Shown here in pieces: positions 1 through 7,669 of a DNA stretch of 32,547 nt. The translations under genes and the position numbers were made by a program. Positions within the stretch are counted from its first letter, which is position 1. Every line of letters starts with the position of its first letter. Origin of the DNA: a virus; IMG/VR virus record IMGVR_UViG_3300010885_016018, positions 1-32,547 of that record. One strand, 5' to 3'. The notes beneath the pieces are model-generated. The model ran no database searches. It saw only the letters and a program-made list of their open reading frames with translations, and was not told where the DNA came from.

Positions 1-1078
1 CTCCGATTGTTGTTCCCGTACCAGTCAAATAAAACTGATTGGCTCCAGGAGGAGCGGAAAACCAATTTGACCCACCTTGCACTAGATTTCTTGCAGCAGT
101 GCTATTGAGCGTCACTAACTTAGAATCCAAATCCACGACTATTGTATCACTGCTGCTATAAGTACCCGAAAAAGTGATGTAATTACCTTGCGTTACGTTT
201 CCGAGGGTGGGGTTTGTAATAGGACCAACTAGGGTAATTGTCGGGTATGTGGTCGCCCAGCCGTTATTTGTGACCGTTGTGGTCGTGGCATAAGAGCCGC
301 CGCCATAAACCAAAGGATAAATACGATTATACGTACGACCTAAAGGGTTAGAGATAGATAGCGTTCCTGTTTGTAAAGCGTCATCGTAATACCGAGGGTC
401 AGGGTTAAAAAATGTGTACTGGCTTTTTATGTAGCCGTAAGTGTAATCAGGGTCGACCAAAGTTTTGTTCGCGCGCACGCGACCGTAAAAACGTTGTAAT
501 GTTTCATTCGCTGCCATTTGAAATTGCATAGTGGTAGTGCCGCTCGTTTGCGGTAATAAATTCTGTTGCAATAAATTGTAATTTAATTGGGCGCTTGAAC
601 TCATGTTCATAGTTCCGCCTGAAGTATAAGTATCTGTCAAAACTACGGCGATAGTAAATTGAGTGGTAGATGTGACCGTAGAAATCTTATTAGTTTGGTT
701 GAATCCCGTTCCTGCCGTACCACTAAGATTTCCAGTTGAAATTACGCCAGTAATTGTGACGTATTGCCCTGTGACGAGTCCGTGCGCGGAAGAAGTCGTG
801 TAAGTGATAGTTCCAGTTCCAGCAGTTGTTGCCGCAGAAATACCAGCAGTTTTGCTATTGCCTGTCGTAAGAATCGTAATAGTAACTTCACGACCCGACA
901 AGAAATCGTTACCTGTAAACATACCGTCGGCATAACCGCGATTATCGTCTTGGTTACGAATAGCAGGTAAGGCTTCTAGCCCGTTTACGTCTAATACTTG
1001 GTGCATAGAAGATCCACCGCCAAATACATAACCGTTGAAAGCGAATGAATAATTATTCAAACTGGTGACTGTTGGCAT
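1..1078 (-). CDS. Distal tail (Dit-like) protein, 3' end outside window
   Basis: This gene starts at the ATG at 1078, which overlaps the tape-measure stop codon (TAATG), and stays open for 359 codons to the window edge, so its C-terminus is missing. The visible C-terminal part has the pattern typical of siphovirus distal tail proteins: a beta-rich stretch with 'GTYSSSDTIVVDLDSKLVTL' followed by 'NLVQGGSNWFSAPPGANQF', the jelly-roll-like domain that follows the tail-tube-like N-terminal domain. Around residues 75-155 there is a Thr/Gly-rich beta insertion ('AHGLVTGQYVTITGV', 'TTQFTIAV') of a kind often inserted into phage structural proteins. Its place directly after the tape measure fits a baseplate hub component that joins the tube to the receptor-binding apparatus. 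Family call by motif and position, not by search. Confidence 0.75.
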   Translation of the reverse strand, partial: MPTVTSLNNYSFAFNGYVFGGGSSMHQVLDVNGLEALPAIRNQDDNRGYADGMFTGNDFLSGREVTITILTTGNSKTAGISAATTAGTGTITYTTSSAHGLVTGQYVTITGVISTGNLSGTAGTGFNQTNKISTVTSTTQFTIAVVLTDTYTSGGTMNMSSSAQLNYNLLQQNLLPQTSGTTTMQFQMAANETLQRFYGRVRANKTLVDPDYTYGYIKSQYTFFNPDPRYYDDALQTGTLSISNPLGRTYNRIYPLVYGGGSYATTTTVTNNGWATTYPTITLVGPITNPTLGNVTQGNYITFSGTYSSSDTIVVDLDSKLVTLNSTAARNLVQGGSNWFSAPPGANQFYLTGTGTTIG

Positions 1079-3645
1079 TAAAAATTCCTATCGTAATTTG
1101 AGACTGTTTTGGAAATTCCTTGTGGCGCACCAAAACGATAAGCATTAGCAATAGTATCTAAAGTCGCTTGTGGATCTGCAAGGTTAGTTCCTGAAACAGT
1201 AATGTTGTTATTTACGGTCAAGTCACCGGAAGATTTACTTGCTAAACTAGCAGTAGGTAATGAAGAAATGCCTAATGATTCTGCATAAAGAGGCGGAAGG
1301 GGTGAAGAAGAAGTAGCAGGAACAGTTACAGAAGCACCCGCAATAGCAGTTTGTAAATCTTCGATTGCTTTAATAGTAGAGGCTACCGTTGTCTTAACAC
1401 TTCCTAATTTATCTTGAAAATCTCTAGAGATTTTATCTAGCGAGTCAGAAAGAGATTTTTGTGCGTCACTTTGCGCTGAGGCTAGATCGGCTTGTGCTGC
1501 AGCAAGGGCAGTAGCAAGATCGGTATGAGCAGTTGCGATTGCTGCATCTCTATCTTTTTCTGCCTGAGCCATACTATCGTTAAAAGTTTTATTTAAGTCA
1601 GTTTGCGCTGCAATAAAATTCTGATTTTCCATTACTAAAGTGCTGGCAAGTTCTGTCTGCGTTGCTTTATAAGCAGCAGTAAGTTCATCGGTAGCAAGTT
1701 TGCTTCCTGTATTCATAGAGGCTGCAAGGCTATCTAGACCGTGATTAGAAGTAGCCTCAATTTGACCATAGAGGTCTTGCATTTGAGCAACAGTTTCAGG
1801 ACTAGCCGTTAAAATAGATTGAGCAAGTTGATCACCGACATCGGGACCTTGGGCAACTACTTGCTGAATAAAAGTTTGTGAAAATCCTTTACCTGCTAAT
1901 GCCGCAGCGTCAGCAGCAAGGGTTTTAATTTTAGCAAGTTGATCTTTAAACTTCATTACTACGCCTTCTGCGGTAAAAGTGCCATTGTCAGAAAGTGTCT
2001 TAAAGAAGTCTTTCATGTTAGTTGCGTCGGTAAACGCACCGCGAAGTTCATCTATAGAAGCCTGAACAATAGAACGCAACTTATCTGCGTATGAATTCTG
2101 AATGTCAGCCATTCTAGTTGTATGGTCAGATTCAATTTTTGCTAAATCATCGGCTTTTTTCTTATTAAGATCAGCCATAGTATTATTGAATTTTTCCTGC
2201 GCCGATTTTATTTTCGTATTAGCATCTGCGTTAAGTTTCGTAGACTTATCATTAAAATCTGCTTGTAAAGATGTCATTTTGTCAGAGTAAGTTTTTTGGA
2301 CATCTGTTAAACGATTAGTTAGAGAAGTGACGGTACTAAGAATGCTTGAATTAGAAGTGCTAGTCGTACCTCCCGTATCTCCTGCAGCACCTAAACCACC
2401 AGCAATACCTGTAGAACCACCTGCAGCAGCACCGCCAGCAGTTAAACCAATACCTTTAAGAGAAGGTAAAGTAATTTTTGCATTAGATAACTTTCCTACT
2501 GAATCGTAGGCTTTGTCTATTTGCGTAACGAAACCTTTAGTAGCGTCAGCAGCCGCTTTGAATTTATCGCCACCAAGAGCATTAGGGAGATGAGAAAGTG
2601 CACCGAAAAGAGATGCAACGCCAGTTATGACCGCTCTAAAAATGTCTATGAAACCTTGAAGTACCCAGACAAGTGCTTTACGAAAAGCCTCAAAATGGTT
2701 GAAAGCATAAACGAAAGCCGCAACGACCGCCATAATAGCAACGACAACAGCAACTAGTTGCCAGTTAGCCGCCATCCATGCGTCGGCTTGTGCGTATAGT
2801 TTTTTAGTATAAAGAATAGTCGCAGGAATAATAATTGCGGTTAAAACTACTCCAAAGGCTACGAGAATTTCTTTATGTTTACTTAAAAAGTCAGCAGATG
2901 ATTTAATGGCAGAGATAAATCCTGTAACGACGGGAATTAAAACTGTACCAATTTTAGCGGCAAGGCTTTCACTTTCCGCCCCTAGAACTTCTAACTGTCC
3001 TTTGAAAGTTTTAGTGTAAGCATTAGCCTGACCACCAATTTTTTCGTTTAACTGGTCAAACGCTTTAGCAATTGCTTGATTCTTGGGAAGAGTTGCGTCT
3101 AATGTAATGCCAAGTTCTTTGAAGGCTCGTGCGTTGCCTTGCGTTGCGCGAGCCATAGTAGTAGCAGCGTCTTCTAATGCTATGTGTTTAAACCGTGCAT
3201 AATCCGCAGCAACGCCCATAAGTTTAGTTGCTTGTGCAGTATCTCCTGTTGCGGTAACAAGTTTCGTAAATGCTGCGGCAGTAGAAGTCGCTTTGAAACC
3301 TAATTTGTCATACCCGTCTACTAATTTTTCAGTATTAGCGCGAGTTTCTTCGGTATTAACTCCTGCGTTAGTAAGGGCTTGCGAAAGTTGCCCGAATGCT
3401 ACTTGGACATCCGATGCAGCCTTTATGGCAAGAAAAGAAATACCTGCAGCCGCGACACCTAAACCAAGTAATGCGGCTTTACTGACGCCAGCACTTTTTT
3501 CCATAGTAGAAAGCGCGCCACCAGCCTTTAGAGCCTTCTGCTCCATAACCGTTAATTCAGCGTTAATTTCATTAAAGGTTGCTATCGCTTCGCCTGCAAC
3601 GGCTTTGATTTCAAAAATTGCAGGTGGGAAAAAACTACCTAGCAT
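1078..3645 (-). CDS. Tape measure protein
   Basis: The longest gene in the window (855 aa), sitting between the tail chaperones and the distal tail protein as in most siphoviruses. The N-terminal 240 residues resemble TP901-type tape measures (SDVQVAFGQLSQAL, LGFKATSTAAAFTKLV). Hydrophobic helices lie near residues 57-76, 259-279, 296-315 and 325-348. A Gly/Ala/Ser/Thr-rich linker spans about 400-435, followed by long charged helical segments rich in Ala, Asp and Lys (about 440-560 and 650-770) that look like coiled coil. It sets tail length during assembly and is probably ejected with the DNA. If about 0.15 nm per residue holds, the tail would be about 125-130 nm. The ATG directly follows the TAA stop of the upstream gene. 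No lytic domain is obvious. Confidence 0.93.
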   Translation of the reverse strand: MLGSFFPPAIFEIKAVAGEAIATFNEINAELTVMEQKALKAGGALSTMEKSAGVSKAALLGLGVAAAGISFLAIKAASDVQVAFGQLSQALTNAGVNTEETRANTEKLVDGYDKLGFKATSTAAAFTKLVTATGDTAQATKLMGVAADYARFKHIALEDAATTMARATQGNARAFKELGITLDATLPKNQAIAKAFDQLNEKIGGQANAYTKTFKGQLEVLGAESESLAAKIGTVLIPVVTGFISAIKSSADFLSKHKEILVAFGVVLTAIIIPATILYTKKLYAQADAWMAANWQLVAVVVAIMAVVAAFVYAFNHFEAFRKALVWVLQGFIDIFRAVITGVASLFGALSHLPNALGGDKFKAAADATKGFVTQIDKAYDSVGKLSNAKITLPSLKGIGLTAGGAAAGGSTGIAGGLGAAGDTGGTTSTSNSSILSTVTSLTNRLTDVQKTYSDKMTSLQADFNDKSTKLNADANTKIKSAQEKFNNTMADLNKKKADDLAKIESDHTTRMADIQNSYADKLRSIVQASIDELRGAFTDATNMKDFFKTLSDNGTFTAEGVVMKFKDQLAKIKTLAADAAALAGKGFSQTFIQQVVAQGPDVGDQLAQSILTASPETVAQMQDLYGQIEATSNHGLDSLAASMNTGSKLATDELTAAYKATQTELASTLVMENQNFIAAQTDLNKTFNDSMAQAEKDRDAAIATAHTDLATALAAAQADLASAQSDAQKSLSDSLDKISRDFQDKLGSVKTTVASTIKAIEDLQTAIAGASVTVPATSSSPLPPLYAESLGISSLPTASLASKSSGDLTVNNNITVSGTNLADPQATLDTIANAYRFGAPQGISKTVSNYDRNF

Positions 3646-4098
3646 TTATCCACCTCCAAAACCAAGATGCTTACGGATAATCATAGGGGCTACTGACTGG
3701 AATTTTCTAAACGCGGGAGCCATGTAAGGGAATCGTTGCCCGTCTTTCCATGAAGGTGGTGCATAGTCACCGCCGTTTTCAAGTGCTCGTCCGTAAACTA
3801 CACCGGGTCCAACGATTGCTTCGTAACCGTCAAAACCACCAACATTAAATTTCTCACCGTGTATAGAACGGCGCAATCGTCCAGTTCTGTTTTGTGGTGG
3901 TTCACCTGATGTCGCTTTTGCATAGTACCGAGATTTTCCAGCACTTGGAAAATAGTATCGCTCCCCTTTAATTTCTTCCTGAGTCAACTGAATCAAAGCC
4001 GTCATCATTTCATCGCGAGCAGCCCGCGCACCATCATCTAATGACCGCGTTGCTTTAGTAATAGATTCTTTAACGAGGCGGAGATTGTTGTTTATCAT
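3646..4098 (-). CDS. HK97 gp10-like tail/neck protein
   Basis: A 150-aa protein with the hallmark order of the HK97-gp10 family: a helical N-terminus, the turn 'NRTGRLRRSI', a beta segment 'YEAIVGPGVVYGRALENGG', and the C-terminal 'RFPYMAPAFRKF' helix. Members act at the head-tail interface or as minor tail assembly components, and are usually encoded near the connector or tail terminator genes. Here the gene lies after the tail chaperones and just before the tape measure, an order somewhat shifted from lambda-like phages. It overlaps the end of the frameshifted chaperone product by 29 bases. Its TAA stop abuts the tape-measure ATG, which suggests coupled translation. Confidence 0.75.
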   Translation of the reverse strand: MINNNLRLVKESITKATRSLDDGARAARDEMMTALIQLTQEEIKGERYYFPSAGKSRYYAKATSGEPPQNRTGRLRRSIHGEKFNVGGFDGYEAIVGPGVVYGRALENGGDYAPPSWKDGQRFPYMAPAFRKFQSVAPMIIRKHLGFGGG

Positions 4099-4626
4099 TT
4101 TCTACTTGCCTGACCGTTGACGAGATAGAAAGAAGCCAATCAACAAGATGCGCTGGTTGCTCATCAACTTCATTAGGAGTCCATCCGAACTTATCGGCGC
4201 AGGAGTAGTAGAACCATTCATCATCTGGGTAAGTGAAGGACTCATGGCGTTCCCCTCCTTCCAGCAACCACTTTAGTCGCTGGAGTTTTCGGTAAGGACT
4301 TTTGGGTCTGCCTCGTTATCATCTGTCTTTGCTAGTGCTGGAAATAGCATTTTTTGTGCTTCTTCTGCTTCTTTTGCTAAGAAGTCATAGTCAGCCATTT
4401 CCATTTCGTCAATACTGTCAATCTTGATAGATGGAAGTATAAGGTCTAGCGTCCACGATTCAACTAAAACTGCAATTAAACCATCGGTAAGAGATAGAGC
4501 CTGTAGTAGACCTTCTTCTTTTGCAGCGTTGCGAAATACTTTTTTACGATCTTTTACTCTCAAAGTTGCAGGGTCACGTAAAGTTACTTCTGCTCCTGAT
4601 GGGAGGGTTACTTTTCTATTGCTCAT
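4070..4626 (-). CDS. Tail assembly chaperone GT-type fusion (programmed -1 frameshift)
   Basis: This is the long product made when ribosomes slip back one base at CCCAAAA (4300-4306) near the end of the upstream chaperone frame. The first 109 codons (from 4626) are shared with the short product. The -1 frame then adds 76 codons ending at 4070, for about 185 aa in all. The extension contains 'DDEWFYYSCADKFGWTP', 'EQPAHLVDWLLSISS', the aromatic, His-rich kind of segment found in many T-type chaperone tails. The -1 frame has no convincing start of its own: its first start-like codon is a TTG without a good ribosome site, and the frame is open upstream through the slip site. The fusion helps load tail-tube subunits onto the tape measure. 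The frame relation and heptamer are seen directly; slippage itself is inferred. Confidence 0.8.
4273..4626 (-). CDS. Tail assembly chaperone, G-type (short product)
   Basis: A 117-aa protein read from the ATG at 4626, beginning MSNRKVTL. This ATG has GAAAGG about eight bases upstream, whereas the longer frame to 4653 needs a TTG start without such a signal. The composition is typical of lambda G-type chaperones: a short beta N-terminus ('VTLPSGAEVTLRDPATL'), helices, and an acidic C-terminal tail. It lies between the tail tube gene and the tape measure, the expected place. It is the main product of the frameshift pair and normally far exceeds the fusion. The frame ends at a TAA at 4273-4275, nine codons past the slip site. 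Confidence 0.8.
   Translation of the reverse strand: MSNRKVTLPSGAEVTLRDPATLRVKDRKKVFRNAAKEEGLLQALSLTDGLIAVLVESWTLDLILPSIKIDSIDEMEMADYDFLAKEAEEAQKMLFPALAKTDDNEADPKVLTENSSD
4300..4306 (-). promoter_or_regulatory. Programmed -1 ribosomal slippage heptamer CCCAAAA
   Basis: On the minus strand the codons read GAC CCA AAA GTC, so the heptamer C CCA AAA is in the X XXY YYZ phase needed for simultaneous -1 slippage. The -1 frame entered here is open for 76 more codons. The site is 25 bases before the 0-frame stop, a common arrangement for siphovirus tail chaperone pairs. I did not fold the downstream mRNA for a stimulator. Confidence 0.8.
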
Positions 4627-4658
4627 GCTATGCCTTTCGTTTGTGCCTTCCAATTAGG

Positions 4659-4718
4659 GTGACGCAGGGGGCAGGAGCAGGGAAGGCGACTGCTACAACT
4701 ACTAATCCCCTGCGTCAC
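4659..4718 (-). other. 12-bp perfect stem-loop between tail tube and chaperone genes
   Basis: GTGACGCAGGGG (4659-4670) and CCCCTGCGTCAC (4707-4718) are exact inverted repeats separated by 36 bases. Inside the loop AGCAG (4676-4680) and CTGCT (4690-4694) can form a second 5-bp stem. No T-run follows on the minus strand, so it is not a standard intrinsic terminator. In the mRNA it sits after the tail tube stop and about 30 bases before the chaperone ATG. It could protect the abundant tube message or lower read-through into the chaperones; both roles are inferred. Confidence 0.7.
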
Positions 4719-4732
4719 ATTTACTCTAAGGA

Positions 4733-5719
4733 CTACTGGTATGTACCAGAAGTCTTAGCGTTCTTTAGTGTCCACTTGATTGGGGAGTAACCAGAAGTTG
4801 CTCCTGCGTCCGTGGTATTGCCTTGACCATTGACATCGCAAGTAATTTCAACAAAGTCACGGCTGCGTTCAATCGCTGCTGCAACATAAGCACCTTTAGT
4901 AAGAGTTGCTTGGATTTGCGTAGCAGTTGCACCCGCACCTGCTGACCAGTTGAGAACGATCGCAGGTTGCGTGTTAGTTAAGAAACGAGTTAATTCTGTA
5001 TCCGCTTCCATTACGAAAGTGAATTTACCAGTTACCTCTAATGAACCCACGAAAACACTGTATGGATTTTGAGTATTAGAAATACCGTAGATTGGAGTAA
5101 CTGGACGGGTCATGTCCAAGTTGCCACTTACTGCGTTAGAGATAGAAGAACCGCCAATAGTGACAGTTGCTTGCCATACTGGAGTAGGAAGAATTGCCGA
5201 GAACGATGGTGTCGGAGTTGAAGCAGTAGCCGAAGCCCAACCAGTTGCTTTAGTGTCATACTCTAAAAGACCCTCAGCAGAAAACTTTAATGAGAAATCA
5301 TGCACTTGGATACCTGCATACGCGCGCACGGCTGCAGAATAGTAATCAGTAACAGTGAAAGAAGTTGGTTGTGCATCTGCCGCTGCCGTTGCGTTATTTT
5401 TTACCGAAATTGCGTGGGTATAAGGAGCAGAAGCACCTGTAGTAGTAACATCACCAAGCAAGCCAGCAATAGAATAACCAATAGTGTCCGCAAACGCTGC
5501 TCCACCAAAATCAAACGTAGTGCGAGTGCGACCCGGAATGTAGTTGTAATTCTTTACATTTGAACCACGTAAACCTTCATCGTAAAGTGGGTCAATAATG
5601 TCAACTGGTTTCACACGAGAAGCGATGACGGGAATAAAATCTGTTGGAGTTACTGCAGTACCTTTTGTAACTTCTTTTGCGATACCTAAATAGGAGCGTA
5701 CTGATGCTTGTACGGACAT
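4733..5719 (-). CDS. Major tail (tube) protein
   Basis: A 328-aa beta-rich protein rich in Ser, Thr, Ala and Gly, encoded just upstream of the frameshifting chaperone pair, which is the standard place for the tail tube subunit. The N-terminus 'SYLGIAKEVTKGTAVTPTDF' and the 'DEGLRGS' region are typical of actinophage and Gp13-type tube proteins, which begin with an arm that inserts into the next ring. The C-terminal part contains repeated beta strands and 'DFVEITCDVNGQ'. Hexamers would stack into the hollow tube around the tape measure. The ATG overlaps the stop of the upstream gene (TAATG). A strong hairpin follows the gene. Confidence 0.85.
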   Translation of the reverse strand: MSVQASVRSYLGIAKEVTKGTAVTPTDFIPVIASRVKPVDIIDPLYDEGLRGSNVKNYNYIPGRTRTTFDFGGAAFADTIGYSIAGLLGDVTTTGASAPYTHAISVKNNATAAADAQPTSFTVTDYYSAAVRAYAGIQVHDFSLKFSAEGLLEYDTKATGWASATASTPTPSFSAILPTPVWQATVTIGGSSISNAVSGNLDMTRPVTPIYGISNTQNPYSVFVGSLEVTGKFTFVMEADTELTRFLTNTQPAIVLNWSAGAGATATQIQATLTKGAYVAAAIERSRDFVEITCDVNGQGNTTDAGATSGYSPIKWTLKNAKTSGTYQ

Positions 5720-5925
5720 TACTTCACCTCTTCTGCGGTTGAGTCAGACGGGGCTGACGGGGCTAGGTCTGCCGCAGGTGCGGCTTTCTTAATTGAATTG
5801 CTAGTAGATGAAACATTGAATGCTGAAAAATCACTAGGGGCTTCAAAGGCTTCATCTTTCTTAACGGTTATGCTTAGCGTTGGAAATACACGCTCATCTT
5901 CACCATCATAAATAAACTGACTCAT
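5719..5925 (-). CDS. Small protein of the head-tail region, function unknown
   Basis: A 68-aa protein with an ordered N-terminal half ('GEDERVFPTLSITVKKDEAFEAP') and a low-complexity Ala/Pro/Ser C-terminal tail. Short proteins with an 'RVFP..SITVK' type start occur near connector and tube genes of many actinophages, but I know no assigned function. It is translationally coupled on its 3' side to the tail tube gene (TAATG) and follows the tail terminator by nine bases. It could be a minor neck or tube accessory protein; this rests on position only. Confidence 0.7.
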   Translation of the reverse strand: MSQFIYDGEDERVFPTLSITVKKDEAFEAPSDFSAFNVSSTSNSIKKAAPAADLAPSAPSDSTAEEVK

Positions 5926-5934
5926 GGGTACTCC

Positions 5935-6429
5935 TTAGGCTTGAATCATTTGAGTTACGGTAAATCTTACGCCAGCCCAAGTTTCAGTTGCGCCACCGTC
6001 ATTGGTCACAGGTTCTCCGTATTGGACATCAATAGCAGGTTCCGCTGCTTGCCAAATAGTAGATCCATCTGGCAATCCTAGCGTATGCCCGCCGCCTCGT
6101 AAGCAAGTTTTAATGCCGTCAATTACTGTGTCGAAACTTGTCATAGCGTCTTCTGCATTAGTAACTACGGAGTGATGGAAAACCTGAAACTCAACTACGT
6201 AATCAACACGCTTCCATCCGTTATACGCACCGCCAACTGCAACTCGTTCTTCGCTTTCTGAACCAATAAATACGACGCCTGCTGCCCTGCTTGCTTGTCC
6301 GGGCTGGGCGTTTACTTGAAAGTTAATGCGCTTAGGGAAAGAAGTGAAAACTTGATTAAGTTCAGGTATGTTTGCTGCGGTAAGCCAATTAGCCACCGCA
6401 CTTCTAACCGCAGCGCGAGAGGCTGACAT
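5935..6429 (-). CDS. Tail terminator-like protein
   Basis: A 164-aa protein directly before the tail tube region. The layout (N-terminal helix 'SRAAVRSAVANWLTAA', strand 'VFTSFPKRINFQV', central strands 'GWKRVDYVVEFQVFHHSV', a helix with 'DAMTSFDTVIDGIKTCL', and a C-terminal strand 'WAGVRFTVTQMI') matches the alpha/beta fold of lambda gpU-type tail terminators. Such proteins cap the finished tube and provide the surface that joins the head. The ATG overlaps the stop of the head-tail connector (TAATG). The call rests on predicted fold and position. Confidence 0.65.
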   Translation of the reverse strand: MSASRAAVRSAVANWLTAANIPELNQVFTSFPKRINFQVNAQPGQASRAAGVVFIGSESEERVAVGGAYNGWKRVDYVVEFQVFHHSVVTNAEDAMTSFDTVIDGIKTCLRGGGHTLGLPDGSTIWQAAEPAIDVQYGEPVTNDGGATETWAGVRFTVTQMIQA

Positions 6430-7319
6430 TAACGAACTCGCTTGTAGAGGTCAAGCATAGAAAGAGCCATAGAAATTTCGCTGCCCCATAAAGCATTTGC
6501 AGTTACTCCCCTAGAGGGTGATGCGGTCATAGCCATAGTCATAGAACTGTCACCACGGGCTTTAATAAAAGCGGTAGTAACTAAAATTGCTGCTTGTTTA
6601 ATGGTGTTAGGCAAGTTGCCAAAAGTTGCAGTATTGGTATGGCTATAGGCGAGCGCAGACACTAAAGGAACGGTAGTGGAACCATAAGTATAAGTAGATG
6701 AAACTGTCACTTTTTCAGATGAGGCTCCGTCAAAAATACGCAAATCCATACCAGCGACAATACCTGTCGCATTCTGCACCGTCATAGAAGTTGCACCTGC
6801 GGTTGCGCTCGCAATTAAGTTGTTTACATAACCTGATGTGTAGTTATAGCGCACGAATACTTGCTGGGAAGGGTTGCCAAGGTTTCCAAAAGAAAGTGGA
6901 CCCGCGCTTGACCAAGTAGTAGATAGTTGAGAAACGGGGATAAGGACTTGCTGGTCTTCGAACCATGCGGTAGAGCAATCGGAAAGAGTTGTCAAGTTAT
7001 TCGGGTCTGAGCCATACGAAAAACTATTCAAAGAAATAATAGGGTTGTTATTAGGGTGAAGTGCTAGGTATCCTTGTGAATTAAAACGCATACGCTGGTT
7101 TTCAGTTTGAGTAGAGGCGTTGAGATTTTGGTTAAGATACTCGTCCATAAAGGATGACGCACGAATAATCACATTGTTTAATTCTGCCGTTTGTGCAGCC
7201 GCATTACCGTCTACTACTAAATTGTTGTAATCTATAGCGGTAGGGGCATTTATGTATTCAGTGCTTGTTAAATAAGGCAGTTCTTCAAATGGGTGCTGGG
7301 TAGTTATTCCTACGGTCAT
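6429..7319 (-). CDS. Head-tail connector (adaptor) with beta-domain insertion
   Basis: A 296-aa protein. Its outer parts (about 1-160 and 235-296) look like gp6/gp15-type adaptors that dock under the portal: helix 'ELNNVIIRASSFMDEYLN', strand-rich middle with 'GYLALHPNNNPIISL', and a C-terminal helical bundle from 'LPNTIKQAAILVTTAFIKAR' to 'ISMALSMLDLYKRVR'. Residues 166-234 form an inserted Thr/Ser/Ala-rich beta segment ('ATAGATSMTVQNATGIVAGM') of a type common in phage structural proteins. The insertion probably points outward from the neck. The gene begins right after the stop of the zinc-ribbon gene (TAAATG) and ends overlapping the tail terminator start. Confidence 0.7.
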   Translation of the reverse strand: MTVGITTQHPFEELPYLTSTEYINAPTAIDYNNLVVDGNAAAQTAELNNVIIRASSFMDEYLNQNLNASTQTENQRMRFNSQGYLALHPNNNPIISLNSFSYGSDPNNLTTLSDCSTAWFEDQQVLIPVSQLSTTWSSAGPLSFGNLGNPSQQVFVRYNYTSGYVNNLIASATAGATSMTVQNATGIVAGMDLRIFDGASSEKVTVSSTYTYGSTTVPLVSALAYSHTNTATFGNLPNTIKQAAILVTTAFIKARGDSSMTMAMTASPSRGVTANALWGSEISMALSMLDLYKRVR

Positions 7320-7595
7320 TTACTCCCCATCTCGCTCTGGTGTTCCATTCTGGTTTCCGCAACGCGAACACTTTCTAAACCATGAATTAAATCCGCACTC
7401 TGCACAAGTATAGCCTTCAGCACGAGGTATTCCGCCTAAACTTGCTACGCCTAATCCTTCTTGCTTTAATTTTTTAGCGAGTTTTGGATCTTTAATTTCA
7501 AACAACCCATCTCTGCCAGCCTTCAATACTCGTTCACCGTTAGAAGTTGTTACCGATAACTCTTTCATGCCTGTCGGTGGAATCATCTTCGTCAT
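7320..7595 (-). CDS. Small zinc-ribbon protein of the structural operon
   Basis: A 91-aa protein. The first 50 residues form a small beta/alpha segment ('NGERVLKAGRDGLFEIKDPKLAKKLKQEGL'). The rest carries two Cys pairs, CAEC and CSRC (spacing C-x2-C, x8, C-x2-C), expected to bind one zinc. Position between the major capsid gene and the connector, and the FEI..P.LAKKL motif, resemble short actinophage head-tail genes, but the Zn ribbon is an addition I cannot match to a family. AGAAGG lies seven bases before the ATG. Function unknown; a neck or capsid accessory role is inferred from context. Confidence 0.75.
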   Translation of the reverse strand: MTKMIPPTGMKELSVTTSNGERVLKAGRDGLFEIKDPKLAKKLKQEGLGVASLGGIPRAEGYTCAECGFNSWFRKCSRCGNQNGTPERDGE

Positions 7596-7620
7596 TTTAA
7601 TCCTTCTTTAGCCTTACTAA

Positions 7621-7650
7621 GAAAGAAAGGGAGAGAGCCGAAACTCTCCC
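7621..7650 (-). terminator. Probable intrinsic terminator after the major capsid gene
   Basis: In the minus-strand transcript GGGAGAG and CTCTCCC form a 7-bp stem with an 8-base loop (7629-7650), followed by TTTCTTTC (7621-7628). It lies 20 bases after the capsid stop. The T-run is interrupted by C, so termination is likely partial, which would leave capsid mRNA more abundant than downstream connector mRNA. Confidence 0.65.
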
Positions 7651-7669
7651 CCTTCCTTTTATTTAGTTA

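Noticed and set aside
4070-4267. Separate 65-aa gene after the tail chaperone
   Set aside because: Its start would be TTG without a ribosome site. The frame is open upstream through CCCAAAA and is best explained as the -1 extension of the chaperone.
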